Source: Emergomyces orientalis (lineage: Eukaryota; Ascomycota; Eurotiomycetes; Onygenales; Ajellomycetaceae). Taken from it: a stretch of 64,000 bases of DNA. Below the pieces are notes generated by a model. That model did no database searches, had not been told where the DNA came from, and saw only the letters and a program-made list of their open reading frames with translations. Location: positions 1,054,001 through 1,118,000 of the forward strand of contig MOWL01000046.1 in NCBI GenBank assembly GCA_002110485.1, in the 5' to 3' direction. Of the stretch, positions 46,189-59,188 are shown piece after piece. How positions within the stretch are numbered: the stretch's first letter is position 1; each line of letters opens with the position of its first letter. Made by a program: the position numbers and the translations under genes.

Positions 46189-47374
46189 TTTCGCCAGTTG
46201 TAGTTCTCAATTGGCCCGGGATAATGGCTATGGTGCAATTGTTTCTCGTCCTCCTGCGGTGAAATTCGAGGAAGTCGGAGAAATGTTGGATAGAAAGGTA
46301 AAAAAGAGAAGATGCGCTATGCCGGATGTGGACCGGAGTGGGAGCGCCGTCAGTCCGGTAAATAGCATCACGTGTTCGTGGGTTCTTGGCATATTTCAAT
46401 ATGGATTGATTTGAGCTTGCCCTAAGCCCATACATATACATATATATCGAGGAGACAAGAGAGGGAATATGCCAGATCAACATTAAATACAAATGCATGT
46501 AACATTTATATAGATGCATTAGCCGTATATTTCTAGTCATAAAATTTTTCTTCTTGCTCTCTCATCTCCCTCTTCACTTCTACTGGCACATTAAACACTC
46601 AGAATTCATTCATTCACATATCACATTTTCAAAAAAAAAAAAGTGACTTTTTTTCTCAGCTACAAGAAAAATAAGAAAACACGTTTGCAGGTGTAAATAT
46701 ATGCATTTTTGAAATAGAGAGAGGTATGGTATTATTATATTATGTATTGTTACATTTTTTTTCCCTTATCTCGCCCACCCAAACAAATATCACACCACCA
46801 ACAGACATGACAAGACAAGTGAGATGGATGGATGGATGGGTAGATAGATAGATAGATAGATCAAGCAGGCAAGTTAAATAACATGACAAAAGTGATGAAA
46901 GTGACAAACATTATGTGAGGTGTAGATGCGGGAATGAGGGAATGAGTAATACGGATAGAGTTAAGAATGGGAAAGTTGAAGCCGGGGGGATGCGAATACG
47001 AATAGGTAAAGGGTGGAGAATGGCGGATAGGGGTTAAGGGGGGATTTGGGGGGGGGAATAACATGTGCTGAGAAAATTTTTAGACATATCATGCATACAT
47101 GCACACATACACACATAGCAGGCATTTTGTTTGCATTAAGCGTGCGTGGGGAGGGCAGAGATAATGGATAATGGAAAATGTAAAATTCAAAATGAAATGG
47201 GAATGGAAGTGGAAATGGAAATGGAAATGGACAGGAAAATATATTGAGGAACGGGGAAAAAAAAGATTTCGGATCCAATGATTGGTCTTTTCTCCTTTTT
47301 CTTTTTTTCTTTTTTGTTTTTGCCGTGAAAATTCCCCAGTTTTTCCTTTTGTCCCTCCCCTTTTGTTTTCAGTG
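46189..47374. other. Intergenic region with microsatellites
   Basis: Upstream of uL22m and downstream of the Prp24-like gene. It holds GATG/TAGA repeats (46821-46861) and a GGAAAT run (47199-47236). No gene is seen. Confidence 0.5.
46821..46861. repeat. (GATG)n-(TAGA)n microsatellite
   Basis: Four GATG-type units grade into six TAGA units in 41 bp. Confidence 0.8.
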
Positions 47375-50300
47375 TTACTGTTGGTCTTGCCGTCGTTCCT
47401 GTTCCTGGTCCTGTTCCTGTTCCCGCTCCTGCGACTTGGACGACTGCAACATAGCCCGAAAATCATCATTGCTTTTCTTCACCGTCGCCGTCGCCGTCGC
47501 CGGTGCCAGTGTTTGTGCAGGCGCAGTGCTAGTAGTACCACCACCTCTCTTAGCACCTAAGCCACCCCTCCGTCCCGATCCCACACCAGCCCCAGATCCA
47601 GGTTGCCCGGGCCGCCGAATAGGCCCAGCCGGCTGCTTCATCATAACCATCTTCTTCTTCCCTGCTCCAGCCCCAGTCCCAGGAACCGCAACGGTATCCT
47701 TCTCCTTCTTCTCCATCTTCTCCCTCTCCTTCCCAACAAGAATCCTGTCCACCTTCCTCTCTGCCGGCAACCGTAGCATCTCCCCCACACTTCCCACGCG
47801 GATCCGTCGACCGGGAGCAATTTCATGCCCATCCAACCCCAGCGATGCGCGGCCGGCATCGTTGACGTCAAGAAACTCGACGATGGCACCTTGGTGGTCT
47901 GGGCGGAGGATTAGTTTCACGAGGGCGCCGTAGGGGGAGACGAGGGTGCGGATGCGGGTGTCGTTGACGGTGTCCGGGATGTTCATGAGGGCGAGGGTGC
48001 GAAGATGTTTGTCGCTGGAAATGTTGGGTTGGTCCGGGGCGTGAGGTGCTATGGAGGATGCAGGTGAGGCGCCGTTGGGTTCCATGGAAGGAGACTTGGA
48101 GCGGCCTCCGCCGACGCGGGATATTATTGTGGCTGCTTGGCGTTTTGCGGGGGTTGGGGTCGAGATGTGGACGTGTAGTGGGCGGGAGCGGAAGAGTTGC
48201 TCGTTCATGGCGAGAGCGGCTTCGGCAGATTCCTAGCAAAGAGAGTATACAGTTAGTTGAGCTGATTTTGATTTTCTTCTTCTTAACATGTCCAAAAAGT
48301 AACGTATGGATTGTGTGGGGGAAAGACATACCTTCGCCTTAAAAACCACAAACCCAAACCCCTTACTCGCCCCATTAGCCTTCCTTGGAATCCGGGCTGC
48401 CTCAACCTCTCCATATGCCGCGAATAATTCCAGCAAGTCATCCTCTGTCGCCTTCCAGTCGAGATTCGAGACGTGAATTTCGCGACCCTCTTCGGTAGGA
48501 CCTGTCCTCTCTTGCCGTTTCGTAGGGTCGGATATCTTCACGACGAGCGGCAGTTTCGTCGAACCTGTCGAACCCACCGAGCCCGTAGAGTCCCCGACGA
48601 CGACTTGTTGCGTTCCGTTCAACTCTGTCGCTGCATGAGCAGCACTGGCCGCTTGGAATTGGACATAGCAAAAGCGTCTGTGCGTGTTGTATTTAAGCGA
48701 TGGGAATCGGATATCGACGATTTCGCCGTACTAAGTTTTTTTTTCGGTTTCAAGTTAGCATTTTGTACGAATCGAAAAAGAGAATCATAAAATGAAAAGC
48801 AAAGGTCGAGGTAAAGATGAATCGTTTACCGGAGTGAAAAGATCGCGAACATACGCTTCATCAGCTGTGGGTGGGAAATTCGTGACGAACAGCGTTGTAT
48901 TCGTTCCGACGTGAACAGAGATCGCTTGATCTTCGAATGTCCGTTGATCTCGTGTCTGTGCGGACAAGGCATCCTCTCGCGTGTCGAACTCGACTATCGC
49001 ACTGGGTAAATCGCCCTTGCGGGAGAGCAGTTTTAAAGAATTTATTTTACCGCACTAGTTAAGAGTCAGTAAATGGCCCCTTTCTTGGTCCAAAGAGGTA
49101 AAGTAAGGAAAGAAATAAAAAGCCGAGTTACAAACTTACATCTCTAAAGAACTGCCGTACTCTCGTCTCAGTAACACCGGACGGCAAATTCTCCACAATA
49201 ACAGTAGCATTCTCACGATCTCGTTTCGGAGGAAGGGACCCCGTGTCGGTATCGAGATCCTCCGCTTTGGGTTTTTTGCTCGCCGATCCATTCACGTCTA
49301 CATCTTCAACGGTACGTTTTCGCTTGCTACCCTGGGGCGTCGTCTCGTTCTCAGCTCCCGGTCCTGCTCCCGCCACCGACACTTCTGGGGCCTCAGCCGT
49401 AGGAATAGTTGTCGCTGCTGGTGGTTGTTGTGCGGCAGCCTGTAGCGCCTCTTCCTCCCGCCTTCTCGTCACAGCCTTCATCGCCTTCCTTATCCCCACA
49501 ACGGCGATTTGGAGCTCATCTGCATCCTCGTAGTGCTCGCAGTGGTCAATGTATGTGGACATGACCTTCTCAGGCCAGTCCAAGTCCGTCCGTTGGAGAG
49601 CCTGTTTTAGCACTGCGGTAGCAAGGCTTGGATTCGGGGTTCTCCGCGATGCGCTCGCGCTGCCGTCCGACTGGGTGAATTTGCTCCAGCAGAGCAGCTC
49701 CCATGTATAATACATCATCCAAAACTCGTAACTATGTCCGTGTCGCGTAACCAGGCCCTTGAAGGTCTCGCGGGCGCTGTCCCAGCTTCCGCTTTCGCTT
49801 AGATACCGGATATATATACGTTCCAGCCGGAACAGTGGGTCGTTGGGGACTGCTCTATTGTCCTTCTCGCCTAGTTCCTGGATGCTTTCGATCGCGGAGC
49901 GGATTCCTACTTCGGCAACATCTAGATCCTCGTCTGTCGAATCCGGTTGGAAAGCTCGTCGACGCAGGTAGCTGCACCATGTAGTGTGGACCTTGATCAC
50001 TTCGTCAATACCTCCAGTATCCAGTAGCCCAGTCCGCGTCGCTTTGTGCTTGACGTCAGCAATTTGAGTAAACGAGCGTCCGACACGTTCGGCGCTGAGG
50101 ATGTGCTGCGACCAGAGATTTCCGGACCATGGGCAATGTCGAGTGGCGCGCTCCAGGGAAGGGAGAGCAGGGACGTAATGGTTATGCGGGCCTCGGTTCA
50201 TGGATTCATCTACAATAAACATGATATAGTCTTCCCAGAAACTAACGTCAGTGGGGAAGCGTAAGACGGCACGTTGATAGAGAGCACAAACGAGGTCGAA

Positions 50301-51773
50301 ACTAAACTGGCCCTTTCGGCGGTTCTGACCCAATTCCCACTCAATGTACGCGACGAACAAGCTCCATTCCGTAGCGCTGTCCCCAGCCTCCGCGGCACGT
50401 CGAAGCTCCACTTCTCGCACCTCACGAGCATTCCACAAGGCCTTGGCGTGCGCAGCTCTGTTCGTCATATCGACCATGGTCTCTTCGTAATGGTTGTTAT
50501 AGTAGGTAGAGATGAAATTCGAAAATAGTTGGAAGGTTTGGTCCCAGGTCATATGGGGCACCTGAAGCCTGTTGGCAAAGAGGTCCCTTACATGTCCGAG
50601 TTTCTCTGAAGACGGCTGCTTGCCCACATCCTGCACCACGAGTTCCAAATAGCGGTCCCAGACCAGATGACTGTCATTTATTCTCCAGTTTGTAGCCTCT
50701 GCCGCATTCCTCCAGACGTCCACGACTGACTGCCACGTAAAGGCCTTCTGGGCCACGATTCTATCCTCCTCAGACCAATGGCGGGCGACTCCAGCGTCCC
50801 CAGGCTGGGAAGCAGAATTGTAGAGATATAGCATCCACTCGCCGTATATTATCCACAATTTCGTGCTGCCATACTCTTCATCAACTGACCGTCGACACAG
50901 TTCCATCACGCCGATCTGTTCATCCACCGTGCGTGCCAGTACACTTTCATCCTGTATCCATTCAGCCCACAGATCCTCCCCGATAGCGAAAAGGCTGTCG
51001 AGTTCCTCTCGCGCAGCACGAAGGTCTTGTAAAACATCGTATGTGTGAGGATCGCCGCGGGAATCTGGCGACGAAGGCGGATAGACGTGTTCGACAAACC
51101 CTTGGTGGAGCAAACGGATGAATTTAACGCGCGACTCGTAGGCGTGGCGGTTCTGCTGGATATGGGCATAGAGCTCTGAGGCGATTTGTTGCATGTGCGG
51201 GGTTAGTGAGGAGCTTGAAAAGTCCCTTCTGTTGGCCTCCTTCAGTCCTTCAGAAATATCGAAATGGGGTCGAGGTGTGGTGTGATTTCGTGGAATGGGG
51301 TTGACCGTAGGATTGAGGGTTGAAGGGGACATCTGACTCTCGTGTATTTCCGTACTGGTATTCCTCCTCATCGGAGGATTTGCGCGGTGGGGTTGTGGAC
51401 GCTGCATGGAGGCGAGATCTGCCAAGGCATCTATCCCCGGAGTAGAGGTTTGTCTGGTGGGTTGGAGTTCGCTGGAGGGCGGGGTGCCTGTACCGTTACC
51501 TTGGGTGATGTCCTGTGGAGACGGATCACGAAGCTGGGGGTTGTTGAGAACTTGATGAACTAGGGGGGACGAGGTCATGCCAGATCTACCAGAATTTTGA
51601 CGGGATTTGTGATAATTCTGGTGAGGGGAGGCAGAGGCAGCAGACACAGGAGAAGGGGTTGGAGCGGATGTAGGGACCGAGCCAGAGGAGACCGGAGGAG
51701 GAGCAGGAGTTGACTTCCCCGAGGGGGAGTCCTGCGGCGATAAAAGTGAAATGATATCCATCCTCCTATCCAT
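47375..51773 (-). CDS. PRP24: Prp24/SART3-like U4/U6 snRNA-associated splicing factor
   Basis: Four exons: 51773-49140, 49054-48830, 48730-48332 and 48232-47375, all phase 0, giving 1371 aa. Donors are GTAAGT, GTAAAC and GTATGT, and each junction restores an RRM (RQFFRD|CGKINSLKLL, DLFTP|YGEIVDIRFP, VVFKAK|ESAEAALAMN). A Pro/Ser-rich leader (1-190) precedes a HAT-repeat region (about 195-800, helices such as LWIIYGEWMLYLYNS and FWMMYYTWELLCWS). Four RRMs follow, at about 858-930, 933-1005, 1043-1115 and 1150-1220. Near the end KKSNDDFRAML matches the short Lsm2-8-binding tail of yeast Prp24. Prp24 anneals U4 to U6 during snRNP recycling. Unlike budding yeast Prp24 this protein keeps the SART3-type HAT domain. 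The first ATG is at 51773 (MDRRMDIISLLSPQ); MDIIS at 51761 is the alternative. A poly-Gln/Arg tail follows the motif. Confidence 0.92.
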
Positions 51774-51850
51774 CGGCAAGGGGCAGAATAAGGGAGAGGA
51801 AATGATGAAGATACAAGAAAGGGAAAGAAAAGAAGGAAAACTAAGGAAAA

Positions 51851-51890
<40 letters not shown>

Positions 51891-52640
51891 GGGAAACGGC
51901 TGGAATTAAATCGGGCAGAAGAGTTTGAATGAGGTTAAACTGAGCGGTGATTGAGTTGTCGTAGGAGGAGCACCAGCTAGCTTGAATAGCTTCAATATCA
52001 CCACCATCAGAACCATCAGACCCTTACACGAAGAAATGCCGAGAAGTTTGTATCACTGGTAGTTATTGAGGAAAGCCAAGCGCTCCAAGCAAAATCCTGA
52101 GGGGCGTATACGGTAAACAGAAGAGGGGAGTGGTTTGAGTTGCGTTGAATCTGAATCGAGGCGAGTTGAATTGTGGATGGAATAAATCGTGATGGCGATG
52201 CGGGAGGGAGGGAGGAGGGAGGAGGGATGGTGGATGTTGATGGATCGAATCGAATCAAGCAGAGCAACGAGTGAGATAGGGACTGTTTTCCAATTCCATT
52301 CCTTCAGCCTTTTTTATTTTTTTCCCCTTTCAAACTTTGCCTAGTCGCCCTCTTCTTTGGTAGTCAAGAGAAGAAGAAAAGAGCTAAGAAGAGAAAAACA
52401 AGAAAGACAGAAAGAAAGAGAGGAAGAGAAGTTTCTTTTTCTTTTTTTTTTTTTTTTCCTTTCAGCTTTCTCCCCCCTATATTGTCTGTCTTCGTAGGTT
52501 CTGCACGCGTTGGTAAAAAAAAAAAAAGTCGTAGGTAACCTTGGAAAGCAACCTAGACAAGCAAGCAAGCAAGCGGAAGACACAAAAGAGGCAAGACGGG
52601 ATGATGATGAGAGGGTCGGGATGATTTTGTTTGGGGGCCA
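51774..52640. other. 5' leader/promoter of the Prp24-like gene
   Basis: Very pyrimidine-rich on the coding strand, with a run of about 29 Ts (51855-51883 as A on plus) 85 bp before the start and another T15 block near 52442. No gene is seen. Confidence 0.5.
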
Positions 52641-52792
52641 ATCAGCTAGGGAGAGGAGAGGCTGACTGGTTGGCTGGATGGCTGGATGGGGGTGGCAGCA
52701 ATAACAGACGGGCTAAGATCCTAGGCGTGGAGAGATGGCGGGCGGGCTAGGGCACGGAGGTGGACTGTTTATGATCGGCTACAGCGGGGGAG

Positions 52793-52835
52793 AAGAAGGA
52801 GAAGAAGAAGAAGAAGAAGAAGAAGAAGAAGAAGG
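52793..52835. repeat. (AGA)n microsatellite
   Basis: About 13 AGA/GAA units, then GGAGGAGGAG. A second, shorter block is at 53177-53203. Confidence 0.85.
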
Positions 52836-55284
52836 AGGAGGAGGAGGAAGCAGAAGGGAGAGGGGCTGGGGTATGGAGGTATGGAGGTATGGAGGTATGG
52901 ATAGATGGATAGATGGAGAGATGGTTACAGTGAAGGATTGTCGTTCGTCTTGAGCCTGTGGTTGGTGGTTGGATGCAAAAAAGGATTCAGGGAGCACTTA
53001 ATTAACTTACATAAGGCAGACCCCCTGGATGGTGGTGTTGGGATGTATGTACCTCTCCCGCGGAAAATATATGCAGCGGAACCTCTCCCCCGGGATGGGC
53101 CAGCCAAGTTGCTCGGTGGGCCCGGACTGGCCTGGCCGGAATCCCCCCTTTTATTACTTTATTTCTTTAGAAGAAAAAGAAGAAGAAGAAGAAGAAGAAG
53201 AAGAGGGAGGACGAGAAGACGAAGGAGACTAGCCCCGAGTTCTGTTCCAGCAGTCACTATACATATATACATACATACATACATACAAAGAATGCAGAAT
53301 TAAACTTATAAAATGAAATGGTTAGTTAGTTATACTAAATTCCCTTAGTTAGCTACCTTAAGCTGGGTTTAACTAACTAAATTACCTAGTTATTAGTTCT
53401 TCTCTCTCTCCGCGCTGAAGAATTTCACCGCAATATCAGATCGCTGCCAATACATCGCCAATTCCCCCTCTCTCTCTCATTCCCCCTTCTCGATGTCGAA
53501 AGATCTAGGTACTGTACGTAGACATAAGCATGGACATGGATGTACGATGTACATATACATGAATGATGAATTTTTGTAATGGGTCTTTTTCTTATTAACC
53601 CCCCATCAGCACCCTGAAACAAAGAGACCCAAATAATAAAAGTGGTGCATGTGGACTCCTCTTACCCAAGTACCTCCTAACTTACGTCTATCTACGGATC
53701 CATTCCCTTTTTTTTTTTTTTTTTCCCTCTCCTGGGATTTTAGATGAAGTGAAAAAAGAAATTAAAAAAAATAATACGGGCTCCAGTTTATTTATTTATT
53801 CCTCATCCCCTTCCCCCTCTTTTTGATTTGGCGTTTTTCCCCTTTTCCCTTTTTTGTGGTTTCTTTTTTTCCATTCTACGCTGCGTACGTTTCATTCATT
53901 CCCTCTAACCGTTTATTTTCCAGTTTTCCCCCCTCCTTTCTGCCATGGCTGGTTGTCCATCGCCTGTACTTCGTTATGTATGTACATGTGTACCTAGGTA
54001 GGGAGGGTAAGGTGTGATGCGCACCAAAGAGAAACAGACACTTCCAGGCCCTTCCCTCTCCTCGGCTATTCTTAAAACGTTAAATAAAATAAAATAAGAA
54101 AGAAAAAAAAGGCTGGTTTAGTTTCAGCTGGGGCCTCGGGGGCTTCTGGGGCTCGCTGTTATCGCCCGCTTCTGGACCCGAATGACATCAAAATCGGGTC
54201 ACCTGCATATTCTAAAATAAAACTCATCGTCATATTTTATTTGATTTTTTTGATGTTTTTTTGATTTTTTGATTTTTGATTGATGACGCCTAAGATTTTA
54301 GTGGATGTGATATGTAACTCTGCCCCCCCGGGAAACTGGCCGTGATATGTAGTCTTCTGCATGGGATTGCTGTGATATTCAGATTTTATATCTATCTAAC
54401 TTTATCTATCCGTCTATCCATCTACATTCATAATACAGAAGAAAGATATGCAGGAAGATGTATTCAATAATAATAATAGTAGTACTAAAACTAAGTAAAG
54501 AAGAAAGGAACTTAGAGAAGCAGATCCGTTCTTGACCGCTGGCTGATGCCTTGACATCACACATAAATTATAAATGAATAAAAGTAAACGTATAGGAAAA
54601 TGAAAAATTTAATAATAACAAACATAATATAAAGAAGACAAACATAAACAGGTAAAATAAAGATAAAACCTAGACTAAAACTTCACTTCTTGTTATCTCT
54701 TGAAAAACCTTTATAACAGTGCATTTTGATAAATTTTAGTACCCATATCAGTAACTATCTACCTAGATAAGGTCCTAGTTAAATGTCATGCCCACTCTGC
54801 ACATTATTAACCGCCAAAGTGGACTCGAATCGACAATCAGCTCTTGGTTTTTCTATGAATCTTTGTACTGTACAACACAGCACATTTTTATCCCCATTTT
54901 TTATTTTTTTTTCGTCATAAAACCTACAGCAAAATAGATATCATACCATAAAACTGGTAACTATTCTAACATCCCCCACCCATCTCTTCCCCGGGGACAA
55001 TTTTCCAGTTTATATAAATTAGCTAGATCCCTTTCCCTGGTAAATTGCTGGTTGGGTGGTGGTAGTGTAGTTGTCCCCCTTCGTCAACTCGGCCAGCGAC
55101 GATTGACGGGCGGCCTTGTTTATTTTAGTTACCTCATAGTTACCTAGGATAAACCATGCGGGCGGCCGAGTACCACATGCTAAAAATAATAATACTTGCA
55201 TTTACTCCCGTACTCCATCCGATTATCATCACGATCACGATCATTAATACGGGTGAGCTCATCTGACCTAGCCCAGACCCTTTA

Positions 55285-55315
<31 letters not shown>

Positions 55316-55782
55316 TTTTAGAGAGAGAAGAACAAAGTTTTCCTAATTAGTGAGTTTCTATCGTTTTTTTCTTCTTTTTTTTTTCTTTCTTTCTCCCTTT
55401 CCCGCAGGTTAGCGAACGAGTTTTTGGGAGCTTTGATGGGCATCCCACCTATCGATCTAGGTATGTATGAACCAATCTCTACCGTTTGAGAGCGTATGGG
55501 GATTTGAAGGTAAGTGTTTGAGTTTCATTGGCTTGTAACGATCGCAGGGTTTTCCCTGATAGGGCTGGTAGTATGCGTACCGCGTTCATACGTGAAAGGG
55601 TCTACTAGGAGGCACACGCGGCTGAAAGGCATATTTGCGGGGAATGAGAGTGTGGGTGGGGCTGCTTCCTTTCTCGCGGGGAGTGATGGAAAGTGAAAAG
55701 CCAGAGTTTTCTTTTTTTCATCGGAGGGAAATGAATATCTTTTTCTGTTTGGTTTCGATGAATATCACCGGATGGATTTTCC

Positions 55783-55821
55783 GGGAAGGGGGGAAGGGGG
55801 GAAGGGGGGAAGGGGAAGGGG
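55783..55821 (+). repeat. G-rich tandem repeat with G-quadruplex potential
   Basis: Six consecutive G runs of 3-6 Gs are separated by AA. The loops are 2 nt, so an intramolecular G-quadruplex is geometrically easy on the plus strand. Confidence 0.75.
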
Positions 55822-57403
55822 AAGAATTATGTAGGCTAGTAGAATCGACATTCTTACTCTTTTTGTGTACACCCAACCGTTCGTTTGAGCAGACATGGTC
55901 GTGTTTGTTCCCTAGCGTCGATGTTGCGTAGCGGTGTGCTAGTTGAACCTGCTGCTGGTTTTTCATTCTCTGAAAATCTGCAAGAAAGACAGAATGAAAA
56001 AAAGGCAAGATGGGGCTTTGCATCAGCAAGTAAGTTAGTTAGTTAGTTTAGTTGGTTAGTAGGTCAGCGTTGATCAACAAAAAAAATGTCAATAAAAATG
56101 TCTCGGAAAAAAAAGCTTGCTGTCGACGCCATCTTCATCGTCAGCTGCCAGGTTCCAGCCATGAAAGAAGCCAGCCAGCCAATCAAAAGCCTTTGGGACG
56201 CTCAAATGGACAGTTTTGTATGGGGCTTGTCCTTGAGAGCAAAGAGTTGTGCACTTCCCATTCAAATCCTTGAATGTATGCAATGCAGACTTGGAGATAC
56301 AGATGACATCACTGCTATTTCCGCGGTTGAAGCTGCTTGGAGCTGCATAAATCCCATCATGTAATAGGATCTAGATTTGGTACCTAGCTCAGGCCATATG
56401 AGAAACCGCGTTGCTCATTCTAAGAGGTATTATAAAATTGTATTTATTACATATTTTCTTTGTTTCGTCACTTGAGGACGACTGCATCATATACGTGTCT
56501 GCCGATGAGGACGAATGTTCATTCTGTCAACGGATGGGTTCTGTTGAATATGCAAATAAAAGCAAACTCTGACCGCGTCATGCCCAGACGCGATGTGTTT
56601 TTTCACACACGCGTACGTCCACGCGGAAGTAGTTTGAGAGAAGATTTGTTCCTGTTTGCGAACTCCCTCTACAATCGGATATGGGTAAACATATGCCCCA
56701 TGTTGAAATGGCGAGTAATAACAATTCTCTACTTCCCATCACCAAATCATCTCTGGAGAAAATGCCAGATATTTATTGGCTGGGTAGGTTCCTGGGTAGA
56801 AACAGGTCCGACGACTCATAACGGGCATATCACTGTCGTTCATCATTCAAGGAAATGAACACCTCAGTTTCAGGGAATTTGGGAATTCAGGGGGACTGGG
56901 TATCCTGAGAGGAGCTTGTTGAACAATGACGAAAATTCGACATCTTCACAAGTGCAGGGTAGACGGCTGGCTGGGTATCATGAGAGCAAAACCAGTCAAA
57001 CACGTGGATGATGATTCGGTCAGGGGGGATAGCGAGTGATGTTTAAGAGTAGAGAAGAAGACTTGAGCACCATGGGAGTTAATATGGCAGTGGGCAAAGG
57101 ATGGGGAAATAAGGGTAGAAGGAGGTTTGTCAGTTGAGAAAAAGAAGAAAAAAGGAAGAAAAGCGGGAAAGTTTTGCCCCGTTTGTTCCCAACCGCTCCA
57201 GGGGTTAGTTACAGTTGAACGCGGTGCAAAAAAAGTTCATCAAGACTCCAGATGTGGCCCACAATTTCGGAGCCGTGATCTATCTCACTACCCCTAGCGC
57301 TGGGTGGGTTAGGTAGGGTAAGAGTCTTGAGAAAATATGAAAAAATCATCTCATTAAGAGGACATCACAGTGTGTGATATATGACTAGTTGTGGTGAGAT
57401 GAT

Positions 57404-57590
57404 GATTTGAGATTGAAACCACTCTGAAGGCGTTTCCGGTTGAAAATTGGAGTCATGTTCAACTTTTTTTACACCACATTCAAGTGTACGCCCTTGGATT
57501 TGTGATTTGGGATTGGAATCATGTCAAAGGGTATTTTCTGACTGATATTGGAGTCATGTTCACCTTTTTTTGTAACTCGTTCAGCTGTAA
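57404..57590. repeat. Two diverged direct repeats of about 85 bp
   Basis: Copy 1 spans 57404-57488 and copy 2 spans 57504-57590. Both begin GATTTG.GATTG and share the exact core ATTGGAGTCATGTTCA followed by CTTTTTTT and a TTCA..TGTA end. They look like an old tandem duplication directly upstream of the ankyrin pseudogene. Confidence 0.6.
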
Positions 57591-57989
57591 CCCTAACTTG
57601 TCGCTTTCTTTATACCAACAATCGAGCACATGTAACAACGCATAGCCTCTTTGATTTCCCTTCCCTCGTAAATCATCTAAATATGGTTCACTCCTGTTGG
57701 CAAACGCAGTCGACTATTGATGATTTGCCAAACCCAGACTCGCCAACCAAGAATGGTAGCTCTCCCACCCCATCTTTCGCCCCTGTTCAAATCCAACAAC
57801 ATTTGCACCACAAGTGTACCGAGCCAACCCACACCTACCTACCTACCTAGGTAGCTGCGCAGAGCTACATCATGCATTCTCAGATGATAAATGATGTTCA
57901 CCATCACAAAATCACAAACCCAACGGTTCTGGGAGATTTTATCACCGGACCTAATAATCTCCATAGTTGAACATCTTGAGTTCAAAATA

Positions 57990-59188
57990 GATGCTGCGAT
58001 CTCTACGCCATTCTCAGCCCATACCTCTGCCACAAAACACACTCCATGAAAGTTGCTGCGCGGTACGGTGGGCTGTGCAGAGGTCAGAAAGCAGAACCAT
58101 CCAGCATTTTAAAGCCGCGGGTCTTTATTTGGCTAAATGTAATGACTGCCAAGAATCGTACCAGCCCTTTCTCTTCCACGCCGTTCTCACATGCTACCGA
58201 TACTCGTCCGGAGCACGCGTCAACGACCGCGGCGGAGTCATTCGTGTCTTAGCAAATAGCGACGTGGGCATAAACGCCAAAGACCTAAATGGAGGTTCAG
58301 TATTACTCCGCGCCGCCCTCGATGGTGATGCAAACATACTCATGCCATTGATAGACTGTGGGGCGGATGTTTGTGTTCGCGATCCTTTCCATGGCAGGGA
58401 CGGAACGCTGCTGCATACCGCCCCGTCATGGCCATGCCCGGTCTCATTTATCCAATATTTGGCTAACAAATGCAGCCTTGATGTTTACAAGCGGGACGCC
58501 AAAGGCAAGAATGCGGCGCATTATGCTATTTACGAGGGCCGCGGATGATGTAATTATGTAATTCGCTTCCTGGCTACACGTGGTGTGGATGTGAATGCGC
58601 GGGACGAGCGCGGGTTCGCTCCTGCGCCTTTTTTGGTGAAGTTCAGTGGACCCCTGGAGCCGGAGAAGTAGACCGTATTGACGATTAAGGTGCTGTTTGA
58701 GAACGGATGTGGAGCTTCGGAATAATAAGGGGAAGACCCCGTTGCACGTAGGCACGAAGGGGTCGCGTGATGCGGAAGTCCTGGAGTTTCTCCTCAAAAA
58801 TGGGGCCAATGTTAAGGCAGTAACCCCCGATACGGGGTTTACTGCTCTCCATCTGGCGGTGAAAGGGCAGCCGTTGGAACTTTTGCTGTTGGATGTCAAA
58901 TATGGTGGCGATATCAATGCGCGGGCTGCAAAAGGGAGAACCCCTCTGCACCTCATCGTTGATATTTCCTGTCTGAACGACCTAAAAATATTGACAAACC
59001 TTGGTGCTGACTCCCACGCGAAAGATTCGGAGGATGAGAGGTTTTATGACTTTCGAGAACGGAAAGCTAATCAAGAAGACCAGGGAGCGAATAGCAATGG
59101 GAATCCATTGAAAGCTCGTGAGGAGGACGGGTATGCTCTGTTTCACCTTGGCCAAGGAGAAGGCCTGCTGAGCGCGTACCACTCCTAA
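57990..59188 (+). pseudogene. Ankyrin-repeat gene, broken by stops and a frameshift
   Basis: Frame 1 from 57991 gives a degenerate ankyrin start (LNGGSVLLRAALDGDANILMP, KNAAHYAIYEG) and stops with TGA at 58546. The same frame resumes at once with VIRFLATRGVDVNARDERG, then meets TAG at 58669 and TAA at 58723. Around 58700 the coding sequence continues in frame 2 as NNKGKTPLHVGTKGS, VLEFLLKNGANVKA, TGFTALHLAV and AAKGRTPLHLIV, up to 59188. That gives three in-frame stops and one frameshift in an otherwise consistent ankyrin array. No F-box or other effector domain can be read confidently upstream. Ankyrin proteins are numerous and fast-turning in these fungi. An intron model cannot remove all the lesions with good splice sites. 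Confidence 0.75.

Larger units (their letters stand above)
52641..57989. other. 5.3 kb low-complexity, gene-free region
   Basis: Microsatellites dominate: AGA at 52793-52835 and 53177-53203, GGTATGGA/GATAGATG at 52874-52922, ATAC at 53262-53286, TTTTTGAT at 54238-54284, TTC at 55287-55308, GGGGGGAA at 55783-55821, plus the diverged direct repeats at 57404-57590. The ORFs here are low-complexity or lack protein character. The region also has several short TAG/TTAGT blocks (GTTAGTTAGTT at 53322-53332 and 56033-56050). Confidence 0.5.

Noticed and set aside
52735..53303. Poly-Glu and poly-Arg ORFs
   Set aside because: They are translations of the GAA/AGA microsatellites.
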